From Sediminicola sp. (GTDB taxonomy: Bacteria > Bacteroidota > Bacteroidia > Flavobacteriales > Flavobacteriaceae): a stretch of DNA of 64,000 nt. The position numbers were made by a program, and so were the translations under genes. A model generated the notes under the pieces. The model did not search any database. It was not told the DNA's origin and worked only from the letters and a program-made list of their open reading frames with translations. The stretch covers positions 62,001 to 126,000 of the forward strand of contig JAHEND010000035.1 in assembly GCA_024643325.1 (NCBI GenBank). The letters run 5' to 3'. Below, piece by piece: positions 52,050-61,400 of the stretch. Within the stretch, counting starts at the first letter, position 1. Every line of letters starts with the position of its first letter.

Positions 52050-53537
52050 TTACTCTACTAGCTTAACATCCATTTCCTCATAGGTCATGATAAAAGAAGC
52101 TTGGTTGTAAAAACCACTAGACCTGTTCGTATCAAGAGAAAAAAGCGGGCTGTATTGAAAAATATGATCCACATACCAGGTGGGTCCCATTTGAGCTTGT
52201 GCTGCAAGAATCCCATTAGGGTGAGCCATTTTTAACACCAAATCCATAGTAATGTCAAACCCCCTAACCGTAAGGGGGTCTGGAAAAGAACCAAACTTTC
52301 GCTCGTAAGCCCTTGTGAAAGCAGTCTCACGGGTATTTTTATAAAATGTTGGAAAAGTAAAATGAAGAGCAGACAAGTGTTGGTTGTCTATCACATCATT
52401 TTCAAAAGCCTTATTGGTATTGGTGGTAAACATTTTAATTTTCACCTTCTCGGTAATATTAGCATTTAATATAGAGCTCACACTAGACACCAATTTTAAA
52501 TTTTGTGACTCCACAAATACCCAATTCGGAATTACCGAGTCTAATTCCGTCGCAAAAGTATCTATCTCTACAGAAATATTATTGATCAGCTCTACCTCAA
52601 AAGCCCTAGGGAATATGTTTTTTATTGCTGAGGCTGCTGTAGTATTTTCTGTATCTGCAATAAGAAATACTTTCTCACCCCCGTAGGTTTTCTGAGCAAA
52701 AGACAGTAATTTTTCTCTAAGTACACTTTCTTTAGGTACAGGATAAAATGCTTTTTCGTAATCAAAAGGACCCGAGGAAACTACCGGTAAGACTGCAGGA
52801 ATATTATGCTGCCTTGCGTAATTTAATAAGACTGACTGATTGGAAGGCAATAAAGGACCTATTACAGCATCTGGTGGGCCCAAGGAATCTTTATGTAGCT
52901 TATTAAACAATACCGTTGCGTCTAACTGAGTATCTATTGGTCTTGGAGTTACAAATATTCCAAGGTTTTGCAATGAATCTATCGCCATTAAAGCCCCTGT
53001 ATAAAAACCCAGACTCAATTTCATGTCTCGTCTAGCCTCAATGGTTTTTTGACCCACTAATGAATCTTGATAATTCATTTTATCAATCCTAAAAGGAAGA
53101 GCAAACATGAGCTGCATTTCATATGGGCGCAGCAAACTATCTATAAAAGGAATTTGATCGTATGGCTTAATAGCAGTATAAGGGTCAGTGTCTACATGAA
53201 TACTGTCTTGAGAAGCTACTTGTTTTAAAGGATCTATCCCTTTGGCGGAAACACTAGATTCTACCTCATTGGAGTCAGTAAGCCTGGTTTTAACTACTTT
53301 TTTAGGAAGTTTTATCACAATTCCTACAGGTAATTCCATAGACATCTGAGACAAATGGGGGTTCAATTTCGACAAAGAATCTAAGGAAATACCAAAGTCT
53401 TGTGCCATGTTCCATCTGCTGTCTCCGGTTTTTACCCGATAAGAGAAAAACTCAGGCGTAAAATCTTGTTTTTGTGCAAATCCAAGAGACACACAAAACA
53501 ACAATACCCCAAAAAATAACTGCTTTAGTATATTCAT
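52050..53537 (-). CDS. exported LysM domain / periplasmic-binding-protein-like fusion
   Basis: The 495-residue protein has a signal peptide (about 1-20, ...SLGFAQKQ), a LysM domain (FFSYRVKTGDSRWNMAQDFG, about 28-75) expected to bind peptidoglycan, a linker, and a type I periplasmic-binding-like domain (from about 130; AVIGPLLPSNQSVLLNYARQ near 230) as in branched-chain amino-acid receptors. Fusion of the two suggests a wall-anchored sensor or scaffold, not a transporter subunit, since no permease is near. The ATG at 53537 is used; it lies one base after the guaA stop, so the two are coupled. Confidence 0.85.
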   Translation of the reverse strand: MNILKQLFFGVLLFCVSLGFAQKQDFTPEFFSYRVKTGDSRWNMAQDFGISLDSLSKLNPHLSQMSMELPVGIVIKLPKKVVKTRLTDSNEVESSVSAKGIDPLKQVASQDSIHVDTDPYTAIKPYDQIPFIDSLLRPYEMQLMFALPFRIDKMNYQDSLVGQKTIEARRDMKLSLGFYTGALMAIDSLQNLGIFVTPRPIDTQLDATVLFNKLHKDSLGPPDAVIGPLLPSNQSVLLNYARQHNIPAVLPVVSSGPFDYEKAFYPVPKESVLREKLLSFAQKTYGGEKVFLIADTENTTAASAIKNIFPRAFEVELINNISVEIDTFATELDSVIPNWVFVESQNLKLVSSVSSILNANITEKVKIKMFTTNTNKAFENDVIDNQHLSALHFTFPTFYKNTRETAFTRAYERKFGSFPDPLTVRGFDITMDLVLKMAHPNGILAAQAQMGPTWYVDHIFQYSPLFSLDTNRSSGFYNQASFIMTYEEMDVKLVE

Positions 53538-53538
53538 T

Positions 53539-55071
53539 TTATTCCCACTCAATGGTAGCAGGTGGTTTAGAACTTATGTCATACACCACTCTGTTCACCC
53601 CTTTTACTTTATTAATAATATCGTTCGATATCTTTTGTAATAATTCATAAGGGAGGTTCACCCAATCTGCCGTCATACCGTCGGTGCTTTCTACAGCTCT
53701 TAGCGCTATGCACTTTTCATAGGTGCGTTCGTCTCCCATGACCCCTACACTCTGAACAGGGAGGAGTATAGCACCCGCTTGCCACACCTTGTCGTACCAA
53801 CCTGATTGTTTTAATGCTTGAATAAAAACAGCGTCTACTTCTTGCAAGATGGCCACTTTTTCTGCTGTAATATCTCCCAAGATACGAATGGCCAATCCAG
53901 GGCCTGGAAAAGGGTGTCTTCCTAATAAAGCCGCATCTATTCCTAAGCTAGCCCCTACCCTTCTAACTTCATCTTTAAACAACATTCTAAGGGGCTCTAC
54001 CACTTTAAGTTTCATATAATCTGGCAAACCACCCACGTTGTGGTGGCTCTTAATCGTTGCAGAAGGACCACCAGAGGCAGAGACAGACTCTATTACATCT
54101 GGATAAATGGTTCCTTGGGCCAACCAAGTGGCATCTTTTACTTGCTGAGATTCAGCGTCAAAAACATCAATAAATGCACCTCCAATGGCTTTACGCTTTT
54201 TCTCTGGATCAGATTCTCCTTTAAGTGCTTTCAAGAATCGTTCCGACGCGTCTACCCCTTTGACATTCAATCCCATACCGTGGTATTGATCCAACACTTC
54301 ACTAAACTCATTTTTTCTGAGTAAACCGTTGTTTACAAAAATACAATGTAGGTTAGCTCCTATAGCTTTATGAAGTAAGACCGCAGCAACAGTTGAGTCT
54401 ACCCCTCCTGAAAGACCTAGAATTACTTTATCTGAGCCAATTTGAGCCTTTAATTTTGATACTGTTTCTTCTACAAAGGCATCTGGTGTCCAATCCTGAG
54501 CCACTCCAGCAATTTTAACTAAGAAATTTTCCAAAAGTTTTTTCCCATCGGTAGAATGGTATACTTCTGGGTGAAATTGAATGGCATAAGTGTCTTCACC
54601 CTCTATTTTATAAGCCGCATTTTTCACATCATGCGTACTGGCTAAAAGCTTCCCTCCAGTAGGCAGTGTCTTAATGGTATCTGAATGACTCATCCAAACT
54701 TGACTCCCTTCAGCAATACCAGCTAAAAATAATTCTTCAGAAGCCACAAAAGACAAATGAGCCCTTCCGTATTCCCTGGTGTTAGAAGGTGCCACTTCTC
54801 CTCCTTTAAAGTGGGCCAAATATTGGGCACCATAACAAACACCTAAAAGAGGTAACTTACCCTTGATAGCGTCTAAATTTGGATGTGGAGCGTCTTCTCC
54901 TCTCACTGAATGAGGCGATCCAGAAAGGATTACAGCCTTAAAACCACTAAGGTCTTCAGGCGGCTTGTTATACGGTTTAATTTCAGAGTAAATATTTAAT
55001 TCTCTGACCCTTCTGGCAATAAGCTGGGTGTATTGAGAACCGAAATCTAGGATGAGAACTTTATTTTGCAT
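53539..55071 (-). CDS. guaA: GMP synthase (glutamine-hydrolysing)
   Basis: GuaA converts XMP to GMP. The 510-residue protein has the class I glutaminase domain with nucleophile in [14 protein letters not shown] near residue 80 and FHPEVYHS near 167, the ATP pyrophosphatase PP-loop [19 protein letters not shown] near 218, and the C-terminal dimerisation domain ending [12 protein letters not shown]. The ATG at 55071 is used; a TTG two codons upstream is less likely. A -7 box ends only three bases before this ATG, so the mRNA would be leaderless. Confidence 0.97.
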   Translation of the reverse strand: MQNKVLILDFGSQYTQLIARRVRELNIYSEIKPYNKPPEDLSGFKAVILSGSPHSVRGEDAPHPNLDAIKGKLPLLGVCYGAQYLAHFKGGEVAPSNTREYGRAHLSFVASEELFLAGIAEGSQVWMSHSDTIKTLPTGGKLLASTHDVKNAAYKIEGEDTYAIQFHPEVYHSTDGKKLLENFLVKIAGVAQDWTPDAFVEETVSKLKAQIGSDKVILGLSGGVDSTVAAVLLHKAIGANLHCIFVNNGLLRKNEFSEVLDQYHGMGLNVKGVDASERFLKALKGESDPEKKRKAIGGAFIDVFDAESQQVKDATWLAQGTIYPDVIESVSASGGPSATIKSHHNVGGLPDYMKLKVVEPLRMLFKDEVRRVGASLGIDAALLGRHPFPGPGLAIRILGDITAEKVAILQEVDAVFIQALKQSGWYDKVWQAGAILLPVQSVGVMGDERTYEKCIALRAVESTDGMTADWVNLPYELLQKISNDIINKVKGVNRVVYDISSKPPATIEWE

Positions 55072-55074
55072 GGA

Positions 55075-55082
55075 CAAAAATA
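55075..55082 (-). promoter_or_regulatory. -7 promoter element of guaA (TATTTTTG), adjoining the start codon
   Basis: A perfect TAnnTTTG match on the minus strand is followed by TCC and then the guaA ATG. Transcription would begin at or next to the start codon. No -33 box is evident. Confidence 0.45.
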
Positions 55083-55138
55083 ATAATTTGATGTTTAGGG
55101 TCCCCCACTTTTTAGTATATTTAATAGAAATTTAGGTT

Positions 55139-55696
55139 TTGAAAAATAGTTTTAGTCATCCTGACGATTTTATTGCATTTATACACTCCATTTTTTCGCT
55201 TAGAAATAGTAATAAAAACCATTGGTTAAAGAAAGGGGTGTTGACTACCACAAGCACAATAGGTATACCCTCTGCACGAATGGTCGTTGTTAGGGGCGTA
55301 AACGAAAAAATACACCTAGAAATTCACACAGACGCAAGAAGCAATAAAGTGTTGGACCTCCAAGCGAATCCAAATGCTGAAATTTTGTTTTATGACCCAC
55401 TCACTGAAATACAACTCAAGTGTTTTGGTGTGGTAAAGATATTTCGTTCAGGGCCTCTGGCCGATGCCGCTTGGGAGAAAGTTCCTGAATTCTCTAAAAA
55501 ACAATACACCACCCTACTGGCTCCTGGAACTGTGATAGATAATACAGCAGTAGTGGAATACAAATCACAAAGACATTTCTGCATCATTACCCTAGAAACG
55601 CAAGGTATAGAGTACCTTAAGCTTGGAGACCCACACCAAAGAATCAGGTGGTCTTTAAAAGATGACGAGGGTATTTTGGAGAATTTAGTCCCTTAA
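55139..55696 (+). CDS. pyridoxamine 5'-phosphate oxidase-family flavin-binding protein
   Basis: The 185-residue protein has a split-barrel FMN-binding fold like PdxH: STIGIPSARMVVVRGVN near residue 39, IHTDARSNKVLDL near 62 and a WSLKDDEGI C-terminal part. It lacks the full PdxH substrate motifs and is distinct from the true pdxH at 21211, so its reaction is unknown. The start is TTG at 55139, 67 bases from the divergent guaA start. It ends facing the PLP decarboxylase gene. Confidence 0.8.
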   Translation: MKNSFSHPDDFIAFIHSIFSLRNSNKNHWLKKGVLTTTSTIGIPSARMVVVRGVNEKIHLEIHTDARSNKVLDLQANPNAEILFYDPLTEIQLKCFGVVKIFRSGPLADAAWEKVPEFSKKQYTTLLAPGTVIDNTAVVEYKSQRHFCIITLETQGIEYLKLGDPHQRIRWSLKDDEGILENLVP

Positions 55697-55743
55697 ATTT
55701 GGGAGTGTGTTACACATGCTACTCTTAAAAACATCTTTTATAA

Positions 55744-57114
55744 CTACTTCATAGTATCTAAAATATCTGTAATATCTTTTAAGGTCGTATCTGGATTAAT
55801 AAAACAAAAACGTGCCACTGTTTCCATAGTTCCTTGATGCTTAAACTTTGTTGGAGTGACCAAAGCGAATTTTTTTTCCAGATTTTTATACGTCCATTCT
55901 CTATAGTCTTCAGGCGTCCATCCTTTTCTTCTAAACAACACACAAGACAGGTTTTCTGGAATAACCATTTCCACATGAGGGGCTTCCGTAATTTTTTGAG
56001 CCGCGAGCTTGGCCAGTAAAATGCCTTGTTCTACTGCCCATTCGTATTTAGCTGTACCATGCATGGCTAAGGAAAACCACAGCGGTAAGCCTCTGACTCT
56101 TCTGGTCAACTGTATTTGATAATCCGAAGGATTAAAACCTGCAGCACCCTCATCTTTAAATATATCTAAATAAGAGCCTTCTTGGCTGTGTGCCGCTCTA
56201 GCCAACTCAGGTTTTTTATAAATAATTGCCCCGCAGTCATAAGGAGAAAACAACCATTTATGCGGATCAATCGTTATACTGTCTGCACGTTCAATACCTA
56301 CAAATAAATTCCTTACAGATGGCGCTGCCAAAGCACCACCACCGTAAGCTGCGTCTACATGAAACCAAAGATGGTGATTTTCACAATATGTTGCCACTCC
56401 AGCTAAATCATCTATAATACCTGCATTGGTGGTTCCCCCTGTGGCCACGACAGCAAAAACTCGTTCTTGAGCCTCTGCACTTAATTTGGATACCACATTT
56501 TCTATATCTCTTGAGGTCATAGCTGTTTCTGTAGGAACCAAAAGGACTTCTGCGTCTATGACCTTAGCCATAGATTTCACAGAGGAATGTGCTCCACTAG
56601 AGGTGACCATAATACCTTTTTTGTTTAGATTTTTAGGATCTTTTCTCCAGTGTTCTCTAGCAGTAACCATAGCAGATAAATTGGCTGCAGTTCCACCACT
56701 AGTAAATACACCAAAAGCGCCTTTCGGAAGCCCTGTAAGAGACACCAGCCATTCCATAGCTTCATTCTCACAATAAATACCGCCAGCACCCTCCATCCAA
56801 TAGGCCCCGTGAATACTTGAAGCCGCAGTTACCAAGTCAAAAAGTATAGATGCTCTAGTTGGCGCTGCAGGAACGAATGCCAAATGCCTTGGATGGTCTA
56901 TAGGGATCGTTGCTTTCACCAAAACATCTTTAAAAAGTGCAAAAGCTTTCTCTCCACCAATACCTTTCTCGTTAATAGTCTCTCCAACCAAAGCCCTAAG
57001 ATCCTCTTCCTTCATAGGCTTACCTAATTCTGGATTGGTCTTAGTTATTCTTCCCAAGACATACTTCATAATGTCCAAGGTCATATCTACTACATTAATA
57101 TCAATATTATGCAT
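55744..57114 (-). CDS. pyridoxal-dependent decarboxylase (group II, aromatic amino acid/glutamate type)
   Basis: The 456-residue PLP enzyme has the cofactor motif SITIDPHKWLFSPYDCGAIIYK near residue 275 with the Schiff-base Lys in DPHKW, HVDAAYGGGAL near 250, and FTSGGTAANLSAMV near 138 that binds the PLP phosphate. It is in the family of aromatic L-amino acid, tyrosine and glutamate decarboxylases; the substrate cannot be named from sequence alone. It is 18 bases downstream of bshC and probably in its transcript. Confidence 0.88.
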   Translation of the reverse strand: MHNIDINVVDMTLDIMKYVLGRITKTNPELGKPMKEEDLRALVGETINEKGIGGEKAFALFKDVLVKATIPIDHPRHLAFVPAAPTRASILFDLVTAASSIHGAYWMEGAGGIYCENEAMEWLVSLTGLPKGAFGVFTSGGTAANLSAMVTAREHWRKDPKNLNKKGIMVTSSGAHSSVKSMAKVIDAEVLLVPTETAMTSRDIENVVSKLSAEAQERVFAVVATGGTTNAGIIDDLAGVATYCENHHLWFHVDAAYGGGALAAPSVRNLFVGIERADSITIDPHKWLFSPYDCGAIIYKKPELARAAHSQEGSYLDIFKDEGAAGFNPSDYQIQLTRRVRGLPLWFSLAMHGTAKYEWAVEQGILLAKLAAQKITEAPHVEMVIPENLSCVLFRRKGWTPEDYREWTYKNLEKKFALVTPTKFKHQGTMETVARFCFINPDTTLKDITDILDTMK

Positions 57115-57132
57115 GCTTTAAGATGAATTTGA

Positions 57133-58734
57133 TTATAAACTAATGATAGAGAAACCGTTTTTCAAAGGGTCTAACTCTTTTTGAAGGGTATGAAGCAGTT
57201 GGCTGCCGTATTGTGCATAGAATTCTGAAAAGTTAGTACTTCTTTCCTGTAATGATTGCCCAGGAAACAAAGACTCATGCAGCTGAGACAGACGGGCTAC
57301 TTGATCTTTTAATTTTCTTTTTTGGGCGAGAAGCAGTTTTTTTTCAAGCGAATTAATTCCTTTTATTTGCTTTGCCTCCTGGGCTTGAACGGCCCCTAAA
57401 AAAGAAGCATCTGTCTCTTGTGCAAGCTGTTGTAATGATAGAAATTGTTTGTGAAGTTGATCTCTAAAAGCACTTAAATCTAGTTCTATATTAGATATGG
57501 CCCTGATTTTTTTATTGATTAAGGGATCTCTTTTAAGAAAAAAATCCTCTGTAGTGAGTCCCATTTTTCGCCATTTATGCAGCTGTTTTTCAGACATTAA
57601 GAGGGCAGAATTCCTAAGCATTAACACTGGGAATAACACACCATGACTGTCAAAATAGTCCTTGAGTTCGAGCCAATAAGCCAATTCACCTCCACCTCCA
57701 GTGTACGCTATATTTGGAAGTATCAATTCTTGATATAAGGGCCTTGCAATCACATTAGGGGAAAAATTCTCAGGATTTGAAACAATATGGGCCTTCATCT
57801 CAAGAGGAGTGAAAAATTTATTGGTGTTCAGCACTTGAAAACCACCTTCAACAGCTACAATACGTTCCCTTAAGCCATCTTCCATATAAAAATAGTTAAT
57901 AGGTCTAGGATTTACTTGAACATGATAACTTTTATCTAATAAGGACTGTGCTGTTTGTGAAACATGCTTAAAAGCCAACTGTTCAAAAAGATCCTCTTCA
58001 ATATGGGGAACAAGCATTTTTTTTAGTGCAGGATGGTCTCCGTCAATCACTACCAAACCTTTCTCCCCAAATAATGCATGGGCAAAATATCTGGTAGCTT
58101 TGGCCAAATTAGGCTGCTTTACGTAAGCATCCTCAAAAAGGTTTAATAAGTATTGTGCATTCTTATGGGTTCCTAACAAAGCTTCTAAAGCTGGTAAAAT
58201 AGCTTCCAAGCCTTTAGTGCTATATCGCCCAACAGGGCCTGAAATTTTATGCTCAGGGGTCCATTGCAACTTAACCCCTTTGACTTTGAAAAAATTAATT
58301 TCTTGAAAATCGTGGTCTTCAGTAGCCATCCAATACACAGGAACAACAGCCCCCAATGTCTTTTGATCGGAAAGTACCTCTGCTAAATTAATCACCGAAA
58401 TAATTTTGTACAAAAAATAAAGGGGGCCACTGAAAAGGTTTAACTGATGACCAGTAACTACAGTGGTGGTTTTGGGGTCTCCTAACAATTCAATTTGCTT
58501 TTCAACAACATCTACTGACTTTAAATCCTGGTATTGCTCCCTTAAGACATCTTGCAAAACCGAACGTTGCGCCTTTGAAAAAACGGACTTCTTTAAAGTT
58601 CTTTGTGCATTTAAGCCCTCCAAATCTGGTGAATTTCCATAAAACGATCTAAGCCCTGCAGCCTGAGAAACATAGTCTTCCATTAGACTAGAAAAAAAAC
58701 CCGTTTTATTAAAAGGCAAGCAGCCAATCTCCAT
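57133..58734 (-). CDS. bshC: bacillithiol biosynthesis cysteine-adding enzyme BshC
   Basis: BshC joins cysteine to glucosaminyl malate, the final step in making bacillithiol, the low-molecular-weight thiol that replaces glutathione. The 533-residue protein shows VVTGHQLNLFSGPLYFLYKI near residue 92, VPVYWMATEDHDFQEINFF near 127 and LPNIAYTGGGGELAYWLELK near 323, characteristic of the family, plus a coiled-coil near the C-terminus. The ATG at 58734 is used; a TTG two codons earlier is less likely. bshA and bshB are not in this window. Confidence 0.94.
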   Translation of the reverse strand: MEIGCLPFNKTGFFSSLMEDYVSQAAGLRSFYGNSPDLEGLNAQRTLKKSVFSKAQRSVLQDVLREQYQDLKSVDVVEKQIELLGDPKTTTVVTGHQLNLFSGPLYFLYKIISVINLAEVLSDQKTLGAVVPVYWMATEDHDFQEINFFKVKGVKLQWTPEHKISGPVGRYSTKGLEAILPALEALLGTHKNAQYLLNLFEDAYVKQPNLAKATRYFAHALFGEKGLVVIDGDHPALKKMLVPHIEEDLFEQLAFKHVSQTAQSLLDKSYHVQVNPRPINYFYMEDGLRERIVAVEGGFQVLNTNKFFTPLEMKAHIVSNPENFSPNVIARPLYQELILPNIAYTGGGGELAYWLELKDYFDSHGVLFPVLMLRNSALLMSEKQLHKWRKMGLTTEDFFLKRDPLINKKIRAISNIELDLSAFRDQLHKQFLSLQQLAQETDASFLGAVQAQEAKQIKGINSLEKKLLLAQKRKLKDQVARLSQLHESLFPGQSLQERSTNFSEFYAQYGSQLLHTLQKELDPLKNGFSIISL

Positions 58735-58825
58735 AAACAAATAATTAATTAGGGTAAAGATAAAACACTCCTATGAACTATCTATAAAATTCATAAAAGA
58801 TGTACAACAGCCTGCAAATATTGTG

Positions 58826-58833
58826 TAGATTTG
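58826..58833 (+). promoter_or_regulatory. -7 promoter element of the M14 peptidase gene (TAGATTTG)
   Basis: A perfect TAnnTTTG match lies 22 bases before the ATG at 58856 in the divergent region with bshC. No TTG -33 box is seen at normal spacing. Confidence 0.45.
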
Positions 58834-58855
58834 AAAAGCTTAAATCAAAAACCAG

Positions 58856-61297
58856 ATGAAAAAAACCTTTACATTACTCGCTTTTTTATGGACTTTAATA
58901 GGTGTTGGACAAGATCTCATGTCTCCATCTGAATTTTTGGGATATGAATTAGGGACGCAGTTTTCCAGACACCATCAAGTAATGGATTACTATAAATATG
59001 TCTCGAATACCCTTAAAAATCAAGTTAAATTAGACACTTATGGCTACACCAATGAGAGAAGACCTTTGGTAACCGCAATAATCTCTACGGCAGAAAACAT
59101 TAAAAACCTAGAAGCCATAAGAACGGCACATTTAGACAACGCAAAAGGAACAAGTAATCCAGACAAAGCCATAGTGTGGTTGTCTTACAATGTTCACGGT
59201 AATGAAAGTGTGAGTACAGAAGCCTCAATGCAGACTATTTACGAACTGCTCACAGAAAAAAAAGGCTATTTAGAAAACACTGTAGTAATTATAGATCCAT
59301 GTATTAATCCAGATGGAAGAGACCGTTATGTGAATTGGTACAACGAAAATAAAAATACCCCAAACCAAGTAGATCCAAATAGTGCAGAACACCATGAGGG
59401 GTGGCTTTCAGGAAGGGCCAATCACTATATGTTTGACCTCAATAGGGATTGGGCATGGCTCACACAAGTAGAAAGCCAACAAAGACTCAAAGTATTTAAT
59501 CAATGGATGCCACATGTGCATGTTGATTTTCACGAACAAGGGGTAGATTCTCCATATTATTTTGCCCCAGCTGCAGAACCATTTCACGAAGTGATCACTG
59601 ATTTTCAAAGAGATTTTCAAACAGAGATAGGAAAAAATCACGCCAAATACTTTGACGCAAATGGATGGTTTTATTTTACCAAAGAACGCTTTGATCTACT
59701 ATACCCTAGCTATGGAGACACCTACCCTACCTACAACGGAGGTGTTGGAATGACCTATGAACAAGGTGGTAGTGGAAGGGCAGGATTAGGAATTAAAACA
59801 AGCATTGGAGACACCCTAACTTTAAAAGACAGAATTGACCACCACCACACCACAGGACTTTCTACAGTTGAGGTAGCCGCAAGAAATATCTCAAAATTAA
59901 ATAGTGCGTTTAAGTCTTTCTTTAAAGACAAAAAGTACCCCTACAAAACCTATGTATTACAAGGTAAAGAAGGGCATCTTAATGCGCTGGCAAAATTATT
60001 AGACCAGCACCAAATTAGCTACGGAAAAACAAAAGCCACCCAGGCCAAAGGTTTCCATTACGAATCTGGGAAAGACCAATCAATGGCCATTAAATCTAAT
60101 CATATGGTTATTCCAGGAGATCAACTTAAAGGTACTTTGGTTCAAGTACTTTTTGAACCTGCCGCTAAATTATCGGATTCACTCACCTACGACATTACTG
60201 CCTGGTCCCTTCCATATGCCTACGGACTGGAAACTGTGGCTACAAACAATACCCTTTCAATAGACCAACCATTTACGCACAAAGATATTGACAACCAACC
60301 TTTGTCTGAAAGTTCATATGCTTTTATTGCGCCATGGGAAACCATGGACAATGCCCGTTTTTTAGGAGACCTTATTCAGTCGGGAATTAGAGTGAGGTTT
60401 AGCGAAAAAGATTTCACTGTAGGCGGTAATGCATTTTCAAAAGGAAGTTTAATCATCACCAGAGGAGACAACAGAAACCTAGTGAACTTTAATGAAATCC
60501 TTAGGAATACAGCAAACAAACACGAAGTTTCACTCACGCCAAGCGCTACAGGTTTTGTAGACAAAGGAGCAGATTTTGGGGCTGCTTCTGTACCTATGGT
60601 AATGGACAAGAAAATAGCCGTTTTAAAAGGAGGGCCAACGAGTTCTCTTGATTTCGGAGAAGTTTGGCACTTTTTTGAGCAGCAATTAAATTATCCCATT
60701 ACGGTCATAGATGCAGATTATTTTGACAGGGTAAACCTAAGGGATTACGATGTCCTTATTTTGCCTGACGGCCGATACAGCTCTTTTTCTTCCGACAGTC
60801 GAAAGTCTTCATTGAAAGAATTCACCAGAGCTGGCGGTAAGATCATTGCTATGGGTGGCGCACTAAGCCTATTCAGTAAAGGCGGTTTTTCCTTAAAAGA
60901 AAAAGATCTTGAAAATAAGAAAAGTGTTCTTAACACTCATGCTAACGAAGCACGAGAAGGTATTAAAAACTATATCACAGGAGCCATTTTCAAAACAAGA
61001 TTAGATCTAACCCATCCCTTGGCTTTTGGATACAAAAAAGATTACTTCTCTTTAAAATTAGGCGCAGATGCTTATGAAACTTTAGATAATGGAACCGTGG
61101 CAAGTTTAGAAAACTCAAAACCAGTATCAGGATTTGCAGGAAGCAACACACTAGAGAAAATGAAAAATACCCTTGTTTTTGGTGTAGACAATCAGGGAAG
61201 AGGAAGTATTATTTATATGGTAGACAACCCATTATTTAGAGGATTTTGGGAAAATGGAAAACTGTTTTTTGCAAATGCCTTATTCCTAGTGCAATAA
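58856..61297 (+). CDS. exported M14-family zinc carboxypeptidase-like protein
   Basis: The 813-residue protein has a signal peptide (about 1-18) and an M14 peptidase domain with zinc ligands in LSYNVHGNESVSTEAS near residue 118 (HxxE) and VDFHEQGVDSPYYF near 223, plus DLNRDWAWLTQ near 195. A C-terminal domain (from about 590) with VIDADYFDRVNLRDYDVLI and LPDGRYSSF resembles a class I glutamine-amidotransferase fold, a combination usual for these Bacteroidota proteins. Downstream, after a gap holding a nested inverted repeat, lie two more envelope genes. Confidence 0.9.
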   Translation: MKKTFTLLAFLWTLIGVGQDLMSPSEFLGYELGTQFSRHHQVMDYYKYVSNTLKNQVKLDTYGYTNERRPLVTAIISTAENIKNLEAIRTAHLDNAKGTSNPDKAIVWLSYNVHGNESVSTEASMQTIYELLTEKKGYLENTVVIIDPCINPDGRDRYVNWYNENKNTPNQVDPNSAEHHEGWLSGRANHYMFDLNRDWAWLTQVESQQRLKVFNQWMPHVHVDFHEQGVDSPYYFAPAAEPFHEVITDFQRDFQTEIGKNHAKYFDANGWFYFTKERFDLLYPSYGDTYPTYNGGVGMTYEQGGSGRAGLGIKTSIGDTLTLKDRIDHHHTTGLSTVEVAARNISKLNSAFKSFFKDKKYPYKTYVLQGKEGHLNALAKLLDQHQISYGKTKATQAKGFHYESGKDQSMAIKSNHMVIPGDQLKGTLVQVLFEPAAKLSDSLTYDITAWSLPYAYGLETVATNNTLSIDQPFTHKDIDNQPLSESSYAFIAPWETMDNARFLGDLIQSGIRVRFSEKDFTVGGNAFSKGSLIITRGDNRNLVNFNEILRNTANKHEVSLTPSATGFVDKGADFGAASVPMVMDKKIAVLKGGPTSSLDFGEVWHFFEQQLNYPITVIDADYFDRVNLRDYDVLILPDGRYSSFSSDSRKSSLKEFTRAGGKIIAMGGALSLFSKGGFSLKEKDLENKKSVLNTHANEAREGIKNYITGAIFKTRLDLTHPLAFGYKKDYFSLKLGADAYETLDNGTVASLENSKPVSGFAGSNTLEKMKNTLVFGVDNQGRGSIIYMVDNPLFRGFWENGKLFFANALFLVQ

Positions 61298-61313
61298 AAT
61301 AATTAAATAGTGC

Positions 61314-61393
61314 CGCAGTTTTTAAATGTCGTGATAAATCAGTATCTTAGGTATGCCCTATCTTCCTAAGATACAGCGCCTTTAAAAACTGCG
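61314..61393. repeat. nested inverted repeat (13-bp outer, 10-bp inner stems) before the start of the next gene
   Basis: The outer arms CGCAGTTTTTAAA (61314-61326) and TTTAAAAACTGCG (61381-61393) are exact inverse repeats. Inside them, GTATCTTAGG (61342-61351) and CCTAAGATAC (61365-61374) are exact inverse repeats around a 13-base loop. The element fills the 103-base gap between the M14 gene and the following gene and ends seven bases before its ATG. It is too regular to be chance. It could be an RNA structure in the 5' leader, a palindromic dispersed repeat, or a remnant of a small mobile element. Confidence 0.8.
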
Positions 61394-61400
61394 ATGTACT

